Assembly: GCA_040399685.1 (NCBI GenBank)
Contig: JBBART010000015.1
Location: 52,020-116,019 of the forward strand
Source of the DNA: CAIQQQ01 sp040399685
Lineage (GTDB): Bacteria > Pseudomonadota > Alphaproteobacteria > Acetobacterales > Acetobacteraceae
Direction: 5' to 3'
DNA: 64,000 nt
Position 1 is the first letter of the stretch. Each line of letters starts with the position of its first letter. Both the position numbers and the translations under genes were made by a program. This document shows, in pieces, positions 26,613-38,145 of this stretch. The notes under the pieces are model-generated. The model did no database searches, was not told where the DNA came from, and saw only the letters and a list, made by a program, of their open reading frames with translations.

Positions 26613-27284
26613 CTACGCCGCCGCAAACTCTGCAATTGCATCGGCATGCACGCCGGCACAATCGAACACGGCAAACCCAGGGTCCTGGCCGGCAAAAGCC
26701 AGCGCAAGATCAGTGCCGCCCAGCATCACGGCCTCAACGCCGTGATCGTCCACCAGCGCACGCCCGGCGTTAAAGAACACAGCGCGTTGTGCCGCGGTCA
26801 CGGTGCCGCTCGCAGCCATGGCGATATAAGCGTCGTGCACCGCATCAAGCGTCCCGCCATCGGGCGGGACAACAACGGTGCTCCTTGCGGCGCCATAGAA
26901 ACGTGACTGCATCGCCAACCGCGTGCCCAGAATGCCAACCTTGCGCAACCCCTGGGCGGCCAGCGCGCCATCCACCTCCACGAGCATGTCAATCACTGGC
27001 AAAGGGGACACCGCCTTGAAAGCCTCAATGCAAAAATGGCCCGCGATCGACGTCACCGAGACCGAACACGCACCAGCATCCCGCAGGCGCTCCGTCAGCC
27101 GAAGATAGATTCCAACCTGGGCCGCCGAGCCTCCAGCCATCTGGTTGCGCAGCAACGTGGGCGTGTCAGCATGCACCATCGTCAACTCAAGCGGCCGTTG
27201 CCTGGCAGCCAACCGCGCAATAATCCGCCGATAATAGAAATCGGTGGCGGCCGGCCCAATCCCTGCAATCAGCCCAACATGCAT
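26613..27284 (-). CDS. Aspartate/glutamate racemase family protein lacking canonical catalytic cysteines
   Basis: A 223-residue two-domain Asp/Glu racemase-fold protein. It starts with the family pattern GLIAGIGPAATDFYY. Where active racemases have CNT.H it has SIAGH (Ser79), and where they have GCTE it has GGTDL (Gly190), so both catalytic cysteines of the two-base mechanism are absent. A nearby C85 is not at the canonical position. It may be an isomerase or lyase of a divergent subfamily, or a binding protein. It is the only gene between cheZ and secA. Confidence 0.78.
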   Translation of the reverse strand: MHVGLIAGIGPAATDFYYRRIIARLAARQRPLELTMVHADTPTLLRNQMAGGSAAQVGIYLRLTERLRDAGACSVSVTSIAGHFCIEAFKAVSPLPVIDMLVEVDGALAAQGLRKVGILGTRLAMQSRFYGAARSTVVVPPDGGTLDAVHDAYIAMAASGTVTAAQRAVFFNAGRALVDDHGVEAVMLGGTDLALAFAGQDPGFAVFDCAGVHADAIAEFAAA

Positions 27285-27314
27285 GCAAGGCCCCCGTGCG
27301 TCAGAATCAGACGA

Positions 27315-30035
<2,721 letters not shown>

Positions 30036-30184
30036 GAGGAGCTTTCAGGGACACGTGGCTGTGAAATAGGACCGGGCAACCCCCGGGTCAATTCCATGCT
30101 GCTTATGCCCTGCCATGTCACAGCGCCGTTCTTGTGACTGCAGCGGCCTTCGGCCATATTCCGACAGCTTTCAAAGGGACCCCA

Positions 30185-31111
30185 ATGCGGCTCACACGCA
30201 CCATCGTGGCACTCGCCACGCTCGCCAGCCTTCCCCTCGCCGCACCTGCTGCGTTCGCCCAGGCCGCACCGCCGGCCGCAGCCTCCGCCGCCCCCGCCAA
30301 ACCGGCCGACCCGGTGCTGGCAAAGGTGAACGGCGCGGATATCCGCCTGTCCGACCTCGCAGCCCTGGCGCAGAACCTGCCCGAGGAAGCCCGCCAGCTG
30401 CCGCCGGCGCAGCTTTACCCCCAGTTGCTCGACCAGGCGATTGACGGCAAAGCCCTGGTGACATTGGCGAAAAAAGAAAAACTGGACACCAATCCCGACG
30501 TGGCCCGCGCCATGGCCCAGGCCGCCGAGCGCATGCTGCAATCGGCTCTCGTCTCCCGCGAGGTCGGCCCGACGGTCGAAGAATCCAAAATTCGCGCCCG
30601 CTACGATGCCACGATCGCCGGCAAGCCAGGCGAGGACGAGGTCCACGCCCGTCACATTCTGGTCGCCAGCGAGGATCTGGCCAAGAAATTGATCGCCGAA
30701 CTCAAGGCCGGTGCTGATTTCGCCACCCTCGCCAAATCCAACTCCACCGATCCGGGCGCTGCCTCCGGCGGCGATCTCGGGTTCTTCAAATCGACGGACA
30801 TGCTGCCGGAATTCTCGGTGGCCGCCTTCGCACTGAAAACCGGCCAGGTGGGCGAAACCCCGGTGCAGACCCGCTACGGCTGGCATGTGATCAAGGTGGA
30901 GGAGCGTCGCCAGGCCCCCGCCCCCACCTACGAGCAGGCGCATGACGAACTGCGCCAGACGATGATCTCGGACGGAATCACCAAACTGCTGGTCAACGCC
31001 CGCACTTTGGTGAAAGTGGAGCGGTTCAATGCAGACGGCACGCCGGTGAAGACCACCGACACCGCCACCCCGCCCGCCCCCCAGACCGCCAAGCCGCCCG
31101 TGAAGAAATAA
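30185..31111 (+). CDS. Secreted/periplasmic peptidyl-prolyl isomerase (parvulin, PpiC type)
   Basis: A 308-residue protein with a signal peptide (hydrophobic residues about 8-22 ending AFAQA), an N-terminal SurA-like chaperone helix region and one parvulin domain (EVHARHILV near residue 154 through GGDLGFF and YGWHVIKVEE). It has a Pro/Thr-rich tail. The ATG at 30185 has an AAAGGG box; the frame is open to 30134 without support. It probably assists outer-membrane protein folding. It is followed 19 bp later by argJ and may be cotranscribed. Confidence 0.9.
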   Translation: MRLTRTIVALATLASLPLAAPAAFAQAAPPAAASAAPAKPADPVLAKVNGADIRLSDLAALAQNLPEEARQLPPAQLYPQLLDQAIDGKALVTLAKKEKLDTNPDVARAMAQAAERMLQSALVSREVGPTVEESKIRARYDATIAGKPGEDEVHARHILVASEDLAKKLIAELKAGADFATLAKSNSTDPGAASGGDLGFFKSTDMLPEFSVAAFALKTGQVGETPVQTRYGWHVIKVEERRQAPAPTYEQAHDELRQTMISDGITKLLVNARTLVKVERFNADGTPVKTTDTATPPAPQTAKPPVKK

Positions 31112-31130
31112 GCTAAAGGATAACAACGCC

Positions 31131-32360
31131 ATGGCCATTCCACTCTCCCCCCTCGCGGTCGCCTTGCCTGAACTGCCACCCATCGCCGGTGTACGGTTCG
31201 GCGCCGCCGCCGCCGGGATTCGCTATCAGGGGCGAACGGATCTGGTCATGGCGTCCTTTGCCGAAGGCACCACCGTGGCCGGCGTCTTCACCCGCAACAT
31301 CTGCCCCGGCGCTCCGGTGGACTGGTGCCGCGCGGTGCTGTCCGGCGGCACGGCGCGCGGCCTCGTGGTCAACGCCGGCAACGCCAACGTGTTCACCGGC
31401 AAGGCCGGCGCCGAGGTCGCCAAGGCCACCGCCACCGCGGCCGGCAAGCTGCTCGGCGTTCCGGCCGAACAGGTGTTCATCGCCTCAACCGGCGTCATCG
31501 GCGAACAGCTGCCGGTGGAACGCATCACCACCGCCCTCCCGGCCCTCTCCGGCCAATTGCACGAATCCGGCTGGGAAGAAGCCGCCCGCGGCATCATGAC
31601 CACCGACACCTTCCCCAAGGCCAGCACCCGCACGGCCCAGATCGATGGCACAACCGTGCGCATCACCGGCATCGCCAAGGGCAGCGGAATGGTGGCGCCC
31701 GACATGGCCACCATGCTGTGCTTCATCGCCACGGACGCCAAAATCCCCGCCCCCGCCCTGCAACGCCTGCTGGCCAGCGGCGTCGATCGCAGCTTCAACT
31801 GCACCACGGTGGACAGCGACACCTCCACCTCCGACACCGTCCTGCTGTTCGCCACCGGCCAGACCAACAACGCCGATGTGCCAGAGGCCGGCGGCGACAC
31901 CCTGAATGATTTCGCCACCAAGCTGCACGAGATCCTGCACGACCTCGCCCTCCAGGTCGTCCGTGACGGCGAAGGCGCCCAGAAGCTGGTGCAGATCGAC
32001 GTGACCGGCGCCGTCACCAACGAATCCGCCAAGCGCGTCGGCATGGCCATCGCCAACTCGCCTTTGGTCAAAACCGCCATCGCCGGCGAGGACGCCAATT
32101 GGGGCCGCATCGTCATGGCGGTGGGCAAGGCCGGCGAGCCCGCCAACCGCGACACGCTGTCCATCGGCGTCGGCGGCACCTGGATGGCCCGCGAAGGCGG
32201 CGTCATCGAAGGCTACGACGAAGCGCCGGTCGTCGCCCACATGAAAGGCCGCGAGATCACCATCGCCGTCGATCTCGGCATGGGATCGGGCCACGCCACG
32301 GTGTGGACCTGCGATCTGACGCACGGCTACATCGACATCAACGGCTCGTATCGCAGCTGA
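31131..32360 (+). CDS. argJ: Bifunctional glutamate N-acetyltransferase / amino-acid acetyltransferase
   Basis: A 409-residue arginine biosynthesis enzyme that recycles the acetyl group from N-acetylornithine to glutamate. It self-cleaves before the nucleophilic Thr in the conserved GMVAPDMATML segment (near residue 185-195), producing alpha and beta chains. GNANVFTG near residue 82, TDTFPK near 158 and the C-terminal INGSYRS are family features. The neighbourhood of argJ followed by a GNAT-Nudix protein is familiar in alphaproteobacteria. Confidence 0.95.
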   Translation: MAIPLSPLAVALPELPPIAGVRFGAAAAGIRYQGRTDLVMASFAEGTTVAGVFTRNICPGAPVDWCRAVLSGGTARGLVVNAGNANVFTGKAGAEVAKATATAAGKLLGVPAEQVFIASTGVIGEQLPVERITTALPALSGQLHESGWEEAARGIMTTDTFPKASTRTAQIDGTTVRITGIAKGSGMVAPDMATMLCFIATDAKIPAPALQRLLASGVDRSFNCTTVDSDTSTSDTVLLFATGQTNNADVPEAGGDTLNDFATKLHEILHDLALQVVRDGEGAQKLVQIDVTGAVTNESAKRVGMAIANSPLVKTAIAGEDANWGRIVMAVGKAGEPANRDTLSIGVGGTWMAREGGVIEGYDEAPVVAHMKGREITIAVDLGMGSGHATVWTCDLTHGYIDINGSYRS

Positions 32361-32400
32361 ACACCTTGCCGCCCGCCCTGTGTCAGCGCATTCAATCGAT

Positions 32401-33384
32401 ATGATGCGCCCCGCTTTCACGCCCCTCACGACCGAACGCCTGTCACTGCGCCCGTGGCAGGCGACGGATGCGGCGGCCCTGCACCGGCTGCTGAACGACT
32501 GGGAAGTCATCCGCACCCTCGCGGTGGTGCCGTTCCCCTATTCGCGGGAACTGGCAGATGGGTGGGTGGCATCATCGGCACAGCGCCTGGTTGACGGCGT
32601 TGCCTACCAACTCGCCATCACCGGCACCGAAAAAGACACCGAGCTTCTCATCGGCGGCATCGGCCTGCGCCTGAACGTGGCCGAGCGTCACGCCGAACTC
32701 GGCTATTGGGTGGGCCGCGCCTACTGGGGCCACGGCGTGGCCAGCGAGGCCGCCGCCCGCCTGATGCGCTGGGCCCTGGCCAATCTGGACATCGACCGCA
32801 TCGAGGCCAGTGCCGCCACCGACAACGCCGCCTCCATCACCGTCCTGCGGCGCATCGGCTTTCGCCATGTCGGCGAGGGCATGCAGATGTCCGTGGCGCA
32901 GGGAGCCCAGCGCAAGGTCCTCCGCTTCGAGGCCACCCGCGCCGACCTGTCCGGCGACCAGCCCAAGCCCGCCGAACAAGGCCCCAAGAAGATCGTGCTC
33001 GTCTCAGCCGTGGCCCTCATCGACTCCGACACCCGCATCCTCCTGGCCCGCCGCCCCGAGGGAAAATCCATGGCCGGCCTGTGGGAATTCCCCGGCGGCA
33101 AGGTGGAACCCGGCGAGACGCCCGAAGCCGCCCTCATCCGCGAACTGCGCGAGGAACTCGGCATCGACGTCGCCAGCACCTGCCTGGCGCCCTTCACCTT
33201 CGCCAGCCACGAATACGAAACCTTCCACCTGCTGATGCCGTTGTTCCTCTGCCGCCGCTGGAAGGGAACGCCCACCCCGCGCGAAGGCCAAACCCTCGCC
33301 TGGGTGTCACCCGGCAAGCTGGCCGAATACAAGATGCCAGAGGCCGACCGGCCGCTGATCCCCCTGCTCCGCGATTTTCTATAG
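32401..33384 (+). CDS. Fused GNAT N-acetyltransferase / Nudix (MutT-like) nucleotide pyrophosphohydrolase
   Basis: A 327-residue two-domain protein. Residues about 5-180 form a RimJ/RimL-like GNAT domain (GYWVGRAYWGHGVASEAA acetyl-CoA loop, then DNAASITVLRRIGF). After a linker, residues about 198-325 form a Nudix domain with the box GGKVEPGETPEAALIRELREELGI, resembling MutT, which removes 8-oxo-dGTP. The start is uncertain: two ATGs at 32401 and 32404, or GTG at 32380, none with a clear ribosome binding site. It lies between argJ and a CinA-type gene. Confidence 0.87.
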   Translation: MMRPAFTPLTTERLSLRPWQATDAAALHRLLNDWEVIRTLAVVPFPYSRELADGWVASSAQRLVDGVAYQLAITGTEKDTELLIGGIGLRLNVAERHAELGYWVGRAYWGHGVASEAAARLMRWALANLDIDRIEASAATDNAASITVLRRIGFRHVGEGMQMSVAQGAQRKVLRFEATRADLSGDQPKPAEQGPKKIVLVSAVALIDSDTRILLARRPEGKSMAGLWEFPGGKVEPGETPEAALIRELREELGIDVASTCLAPFTFASHEYETFHLLMPLFLCRRWKGTPTPREGQTLAWVSPGKLAEYKMPEADRPLIPLLRDFL

Positions 33385-33394
33385 GCAACACGTC

Positions 33395-34165
33395 ATGAAC
33401 AACCCAATCGCGTGCCTGCTGGTCATCGGCAACGAAGTGCTGTCCGGCCGCACCCAGGACGCCAACATCAACTTCATCGCCAAGGGCCTGGGCGCCATCG
33501 GCATCCCCCTGCGCGAGGTCCGCGTCATCCCCGATGTGCGCGAAACCATCATCACCACCGTCAACGAGGTCCGCGCCCGGTTCGACCACGTCTTCACCAC
33601 CGGCGGCATCGGGCCGACGCATGACGACATCACCAGCGAATGCATCGCCGAAGCCTTCGGCGTGCCGTGGGAAGCCCAACCCGAAGCATGGGCCGTCATG
33701 GCGGCGCATTATGCCAAAACCCCGGACGGCCCCACCGCCTTCAACCCCGCCCGCCAGCGCATGGCCACCATGCCGCGCGGCGCCGTGCTGATCCAGAACG
33801 CCATCTCCATCGCCCCCGGCTTTTCCATGGGCAACGTGCACGTCATGGCCGGCGTGCCCCGCATCATGCAGGCCATGTTCACCACCCTGGCCCCCACCCT
33901 GGCCGGCGGCCCGCCCATCATCTCCCGCGCCGTCCACACCACCGGCGCCTCCGAAGGTGCGATCGCCGAAGGCCTGTCAGCCATCCAGGCCCGCTTTCCG
34001 GAACTGGACCTCGGCAGCTACCCCTATTACCGCGCCACCGGCCAAGGCGTTGCCATCGTCGCCAAAGGCAACGACGCCGCACGGGCCGAGGCCGCGATTG
34101 TCGAGGTCACGACGCTGTTCGTGGAACTGGGCGCCACCCCGGTCGCGGGTGAACCTGCGGTCTGA
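33395..34165 (+). CDS. Competence/damage-inducible protein A-type molybdopterin-binding domain protein
   Basis: A 256-residue protein of the MoaB/Mog-fold (MoCF_biosynth) superfamily corresponding to the N-terminal domain of CinA. The N-terminal LVIGNEVLSGRTQDAN and the TTGGIGPTHDDIT motif (near residue 68) are characteristic. The C-terminal nicotinamide-nucleotide amidase domain of full CinA is absent, so it is the short form. In full CinA the N-terminal domain is an ADP-ribose pyrophosphatase; activity here is uncertain. It starts 11 bp after the GNAT-Nudix gene. Confidence 0.87.
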   Translation: MNNPIACLLVIGNEVLSGRTQDANINFIAKGLGAIGIPLREVRVIPDVRETIITTVNEVRARFDHVFTTGGIGPTHDDITSECIAEAFGVPWEAQPEAWAVMAAHYAKTPDGPTAFNPARQRMATMPRGAVLIQNAISIAPGFSMGNVHVMAGVPRIMQAMFTTLAPTLAGGPPIISRAVHTTGASEGAIAEGLSAIQARFPELDLGSYPYYRATGQGVAIVAKGNDAARAEAAIVEVTTLFVELGATPVAGEPAV

Positions 34166-34208
34166 CACACGGCATGACGCGCGGTGATTCAGGCCGCGCG
34201 TCGATGGC

Positions 34209-35588
34209 TCAAACCCACATAGGCGCATCCGTTCCCAGCGGCACACTCGGCCGCTCCCACCACGCCGGCGTCTCGGACAGCACGGCCGCATGGCGAACGG
34301 CCCGCATCTCCCCAAACCCACTCGGCGTCGTCTCCAACAGATCCGCAACGCTGGCCGCAGTTTGATCCACCACGCCGAACCCACCCGCCACCCGCCCCAG
34401 CCCGCGCAGCCAATGCCCGGTGCGGGCCAGCGACACCTCCACCTTCCAACTCCCGCCCTCCGTCGCCCGCCGATGCAGCGCCGCCATCACCCCCAGCGCC
34501 AACAGATACCCGGTCGCATGGTCCAGCGCCTGCACCGGCAACGGCCGGGGGGCTGACTGCCCGGCCGCCTCCGCCTCGGCCACGTTGAACCCGCTCACCG
34601 TCTGCACCAGGCTGTCAAAGCCTCGCCGGCCCGACCACGGTCCGGCCGCGCCAAACGCCGACAGCGACGCATGCACAATCCCCGGCCGCAACGCCGCCAC
34701 GGCCTCCGGCGAAAACCCATGCCCGGCAATCGCCCCCGGCCGATAGCCCTGCACAAACACATCCGCCGTCCGCGTCAGCCCCGCCAGAACCGCCCGCCCG
34801 TCCGCCTCGCGCAGATCGATCTGCGCCGCCCGCTTGCCCCGATTAAGATCCTCGGTGCCGAATGACGGCAGATGCGGAGCCGAGATGTTCATCACATCCG
34901 CCCCATGCGCCGCCAACGTCCGCCCACAGACCGGCCCCGCGATCACCCGCGTCAGTTCCAGCACCCGCACCCCGCCCAAAGGCCGTGCCGCATCGGGCCA
35001 AGCCTCCACCGGAGCGTCACCGATGCGGGTGATGCCGATCAAGGGCAGCGAGGGCACAGCCCGGCCATGCGGATGCGCATCCCAGTCCGCAAAGCTGCGC
35101 AACGCCGTCACGGCCAGCCCCGCCTCGGCCGCCGCCGTCTCGAACGTCACCGCATCCCACGCCAGCAACGCCGCCCCCACCGCCTCGCGTGAGGCCGCAC
35201 AGCCCAACAGACGCAGCACGCCGGCACGATGATGTGGAAAATTGGTGTGCAGCCGCACCCACCCGCCGCCCCCTGTGGGGTAAAGCCCGGCAATGTCATC
35301 CCACCGCGTCGGTGTCGGACGGCCATCCAGCATCACAAAATGCTCGGAACGAAACTCGGCACAGGCATGGCGCATATCCACCGCAACGCGCTGCATCCGC
35401 CCGGTGCGCAACCGCCACAGGCTGGCAGCAGCAAGCCCCGAAGCCGCGATGGTCGCCGCAGCCGCAGCACCAACGGCAAAAGAAGACGGCAGGCACGGGT
35501 CCATACCCGATATCGCCACCGCCTCCAGCGCCTCGGCCGGAAGCCCCACGCCATTCCAGATATCGGCCAGTACGGTCTGCGGTGTCAT
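34209..35588 (-). CDS. CaiB/BaiF family CoA-transferase (family III), unusual domain order
   Basis: A 459-residue protein. The recognised family III core begins only near residue 204 (GVRVLELTRVIAGPVCGRTLAAHGADV) with the NRGKRAAQIDLR and VQGYRPG motifs following. The first 190 residues resemble the small or C-terminal part of such enzymes (SLWRLRTGRMQRVAVDM). So the domain order appears permuted, or a partial duplication has occurred. It would transfer CoA between carboxylic acids; the substrate is unknown. It is convergent with the CinA-type gene. Confidence 0.8.
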   Translation of the reverse strand: MTPQTVLADIWNGVGLPAEALEAVAISGMDPCLPSSFAVGAAAAATIAASGLAAASLWRLRTGRMQRVAVDMRHACAEFRSEHFVMLDGRPTPTRWDDIAGLYPTGGGGWVRLHTNFPHHRAGVLRLLGCAASREAVGAALLAWDAVTFETAAAEAGLAVTALRSFADWDAHPHGRAVPSLPLIGITRIGDAPVEAWPDAARPLGGVRVLELTRVIAGPVCGRTLAAHGADVMNISAPHLPSFGTEDLNRGKRAAQIDLREADGRAVLAGLTRTADVFVQGYRPGAIAGHGFSPEAVAALRPGIVHASLSAFGAAGPWSGRRGFDSLVQTVSGFNVAEAEAAGQSAPRPLPVQALDHATGYLLALGVMAALHRRATEGGSWKVEVSLARTGHWLRGLGRVAGGFGVVDQTAASVADLLETTPSGFGEMRAVRHAAVLSETPAWWERPSVPLGTDAPMWV

Positions 35589-35657
35589 CGTTTCATCCCT
35601 GGTGCAGCGTTTGCACGAAAGCCTAGGACGTCACATCGTTCAAAGAAACAGCACCCG

Positions 35658-36038
35658 ATGCAGGTCCCCATGGAACAGATCCTCGCCCTCCGACCCTTCA
35701 TTCCGGCCCGCGACCACGCACACGCCCAGGCGTTCTACCAGGCGCTCGGCTTTGCCCGCACCCATGCCGACCCGCACATCGCCATCCTCAAACAGGGCAG
35801 TTTCAGCTTCATCCTGCAAAACCATTACGTGCGCGAACACGCCGAAAACACGATGTTCCAAATGCTGGTCCGCAATGTGGACCAATGGTGGGCAGATCAC
35901 GTTGATACAGACGCTCTGGTCGCCAAATTCGGCGTAAAACCACCCAAGCCGCCCGCAATGCAGGAATGGGGCCTCAAAGTGGGCTTCATCTTCGACCCAT
36001 CCGGCGTGCTGCTGCATGTGGCCGAGGCCCCGTTCTAG
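35658..36038 (+). CDS. VOC family protein (glyoxalase/bleomycin-resistance-like)
   Basis: A 126-residue single vicinal-oxygen-chelate domain with two beta-alpha-beta-beta-beta modules (FIPARDHAHAQAFYQALGF at the start; VGFIFDPSGVLLHVAE at the end). The conserved C-terminal DPSGVLLH carries a putative metal ligand. Function within this broad family cannot be given. The frame is open far upstream, but homology starts at the ATG at 35658; an ATG at 35670 is also possible. Confidence 0.78.
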   Translation: MQVPMEQILALRPFIPARDHAHAQAFYQALGFARTHADPHIAILKQGSFSFILQNHYVREHAENTMFQMLVRNVDQWWADHVDTDALVAKFGVKPPKPPAMQEWGLKVGFIFDPSGVLLHVAEAPF

Positions 36039-36130
36039 CAGCCCGTCTCGCCACGCGCTTGCCACGCGGCGGCGGCGCCCGTCTAATGCCTCGTTGAACC
36101 ATCACCGTGCCCCGCGATCAGGAACGACCA

Positions 36131-36679
36131 ATGCCTTTGAGCGACGCCGCCCCCCGCACGCATCTCCACACCCGCGCCATCACCCTGCACGGCTATCAGC
36201 GCACTGATGGCCAGTTCGACATCGAAGCCGAAATCACCGACACCAAGGCCTATGATTTCACCATCGACAACCGACTGGTCAGCACAGGCTCCCCCCTGCA
36301 CCACATGCGCGCCCGCCTCACGGTCAACGAGGACATGGTGATCACCCAGGCCGAGGCCGTCACCGAAGCCGGCCCCTTCTCCATCTGTGGTGGCGGCGCC
36401 GAGACGTTCAACCGCCTGGAAGGCCTCACCATCAAGGCGGGCTTCCTGCGCGCCGCCAACGAGCGCATCGGCGGCCCGGTCGGCTGCACGCATCTGCGCG
36501 AATTGCTCCAGCAGATGGCCACGGTCGCCTTCCAGACCACCTTCCCCGTGCGGGAGAAGCGGCAGGAGCAAAACCCCACCGCCAAGCCGCGCCTGCTCAA
36601 TACCTGCCACGCCTACGCCGACGACCGCTCCGTGATCGAAAAGCGCTGGCCGCAATTCTACACCGGGCCGAAAGCGTAA
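36131..36679 (+). CDS. DUF2889 domain-containing protein
   Basis: A 182-residue protein matching the DUF2889 family (RAITLHGYQRTDGQFDIEAEITDTKAY at the start; a CTHLRELLQ segment near residue 118). The function is unknown. The ATG at 36131 follows AGGAA with proper spacing; the GTG at 36107 is less likely. It ends 7 bp before the end of the convergent cyanase gene. Confidence 0.8.
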   Translation: MPLSDAAPRTHLHTRAITLHGYQRTDGQFDIEAEITDTKAYDFTIDNRLVSTGSPLHHMRARLTVNEDMVITQAEAVTEAGPFSICGGGAETFNRLEGLTIKAGFLRAANERIGGPVGCTHLRELLQQMATVAFQTTFPVREKRQEQNPTAKPRLLNTCHAYADDRSVIEKRWPQFYTGPKA

Positions 36680-36686
36680 TCCGGGT

Positions 36687-37136
36687 TCAGTAGCGCTTGT
36701 AGGGCAGGAACTTGCCCGACAGCGTCATCTTCACCCGGTCGCCCTTCTGGTCCGGCTGGCGCTCCAGCGTCATGTCGAAATCGATGGCGCTCATAATCCC
36801 GTCGCCAAACTCCTCATGGATCATGTCTTTCCAGGTCGTGCCATAAACCTGGATGAGTTCGTAAAACCGATAGATCAGCGGATCGGTGGGCACGGCCGTC
36901 GGCAGCGACCCACGATACGGCGCCTCGGCCAGCAATGCCTCCTCATCATTGGACAAGCCAAACAACGCAGCAGTCTTGGCCGCGGTTTCCTCGGTCATCG
37001 ACATCTGGCCGAGACAGGCCGCACAGGTCCACACCGGCGCGTGCCCCAGCTTCGCGGCGATCTCGTTCCACGACCAGCCATGTTGCTTCTTGATCTTTAG
37101 CAGTTTTTTGCCAAGGGCCGTTTTGTCATCGTTCAT
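36687..37136 (-). CDS. cynS: Cyanate hydratase (cyanase)
   Basis: A 149-residue enzyme that converts cyanate and bicarbonate to ammonia and carbon dioxide. The N-terminal helical domain is followed by the catalytic domain, with R90, E93 and S116 at the spacing of E. coli R96, E99 and S122 (YRFYELIQVYG, GDGIMSAIDF). No cynT carbonic anhydrase or cynR regulator is next to it. It borders the accessory island on its left side. Confidence 0.94.
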   Translation of the reverse strand: MNDDKTALGKKLLKIKKQHGWSWNEIAAKLGHAPVWTCAACLGQMSMTEETAAKTAALFGLSNDEEALLAEAPYRGSLPTAVPTDPLIYRFYELIQVYGTTWKDMIHEEFGDGIMSAIDFDMTLERQPDQKGDRVKMTLSGKFLPYKRY

Positions 37137-37410
37137 GCTGCTGTTCTTTCAAAGGCGTTGAAGAGGGCGGGCCGGCGTTTCAGATTGGCGCGGCATCGTG
37201 TCTGGCACAACGTCATCTACCGCGCACGCAGACAACGGCCCCTCACGACCGTCCATAAAACATCTAACAATCAAGACATAAAACAGACAACACCCCGACT
37301 ACGCCACATTGCAGATGTATTTCCGATTATATTTTTTCGACATTATTTGATACTTTAATGCGACTTTAGGTTTGCGTAGACCATCGCCCCATCAGATGAA
37401 TGAGGCGACG

Positions 37411-38145
37411 ATGTCAGCACACCGCGATCACTTCTCAATGCCAACCGCTCTCGCCGCCGGTGCGTTGCTGACGGGCCATGACCGTGCGCCGTTTCTTGCG
37501 GCCCGCCCGTCCCGCTCGCAGGAAGCAATCCGGGACTGGCTCGCGTCGGCCGACCGCGTGGGCGAGCAGATCGATCTCGACGCCTCCGCCCATCTCCACG
37601 GCGCCATGGTGCGCCGGCGGGGCGTTCCCTCGGCCACCAACCTGCTCTGCCTGGCGCTTCTGTACGGTCCGGGCCGGATGCCGTTGCGGCTGATTGCAGA
37701 ACGCTCCGCTGCCCTCGGCATCGCGCAGGTCAGCGAACCCGCCCTGCTGCGGCGCCTGCTCAACGCCCAGCCTTGGCTGGAACATGTCGCCGAGACGCTG
37801 ATCCTGGACAAGCTCGACCACATCGCGGAGTTCGACGACGCCCCTTCGTGCGAGACTTCGGGCATACGCCTTCACGCCTATGCCACCGCATCGACTGTGG
37901 AATTGCAGGCCCGCCAGGTGGACGCCGCCAAGCAGTTCCTCATCGCATTCCTGCCTTGGCCCAAGGATCTGTATTCCGATGCCCAGATCCACTGGCTGCT
38001 CGGCATCCGCTGGTTGTTCGTCACCTCCACAATCAAGGGAGGTCCGGCGACGCGCGTGGCTGGCGACATCCGAACAGGCTCAGTGCTCGATCGCACCCGG
38101 CTGATCGCGCACCTTATCGGCGCACTGGTGTCACCCGACCAATAA
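37411..38145 (+). CDS. IS4-transposase-derived protein missing the catalytic core
   Basis: A 244-residue protein. Residues about 53-128 (DLDASAHLHGAMVRRRG, LCLALLYG, VSEPALLRRL, PWLEHVA) resemble the N-terminal domain of IS4-family transposases. Residues 178-244 (FLPWPKDLYS, LLGIRW, TRLIAHLIGALV) resemble their extreme C-terminal part. The DDE-bearing middle of about 150-200 residues is missing, and the C-terminal Glu expected after RW is Val204. The frame is intact with a good GAGG box before ATG 37411. It could be a domesticated DNA-binding protein or a neatly deleted remnant. Confidence 0.6.
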   Translation: MSAHRDHFSMPTALAAGALLTGHDRAPFLAARPSRSQEAIRDWLASADRVGEQIDLDASAHLHGAMVRRRGVPSATNLLCLALLYGPGRMPLRLIAERSAALGIAQVSEPALLRRLLNAQPWLEHVAETLILDKLDHIAEFDDAPSCETSGIRLHAYATASTVELQARQVDAAKQFLIAFLPWPKDLYSDAQIHWLLGIRWLFVTSTIKGGPATRVAGDIRTGSVLDRTRLIAHLIGALVSPDQ

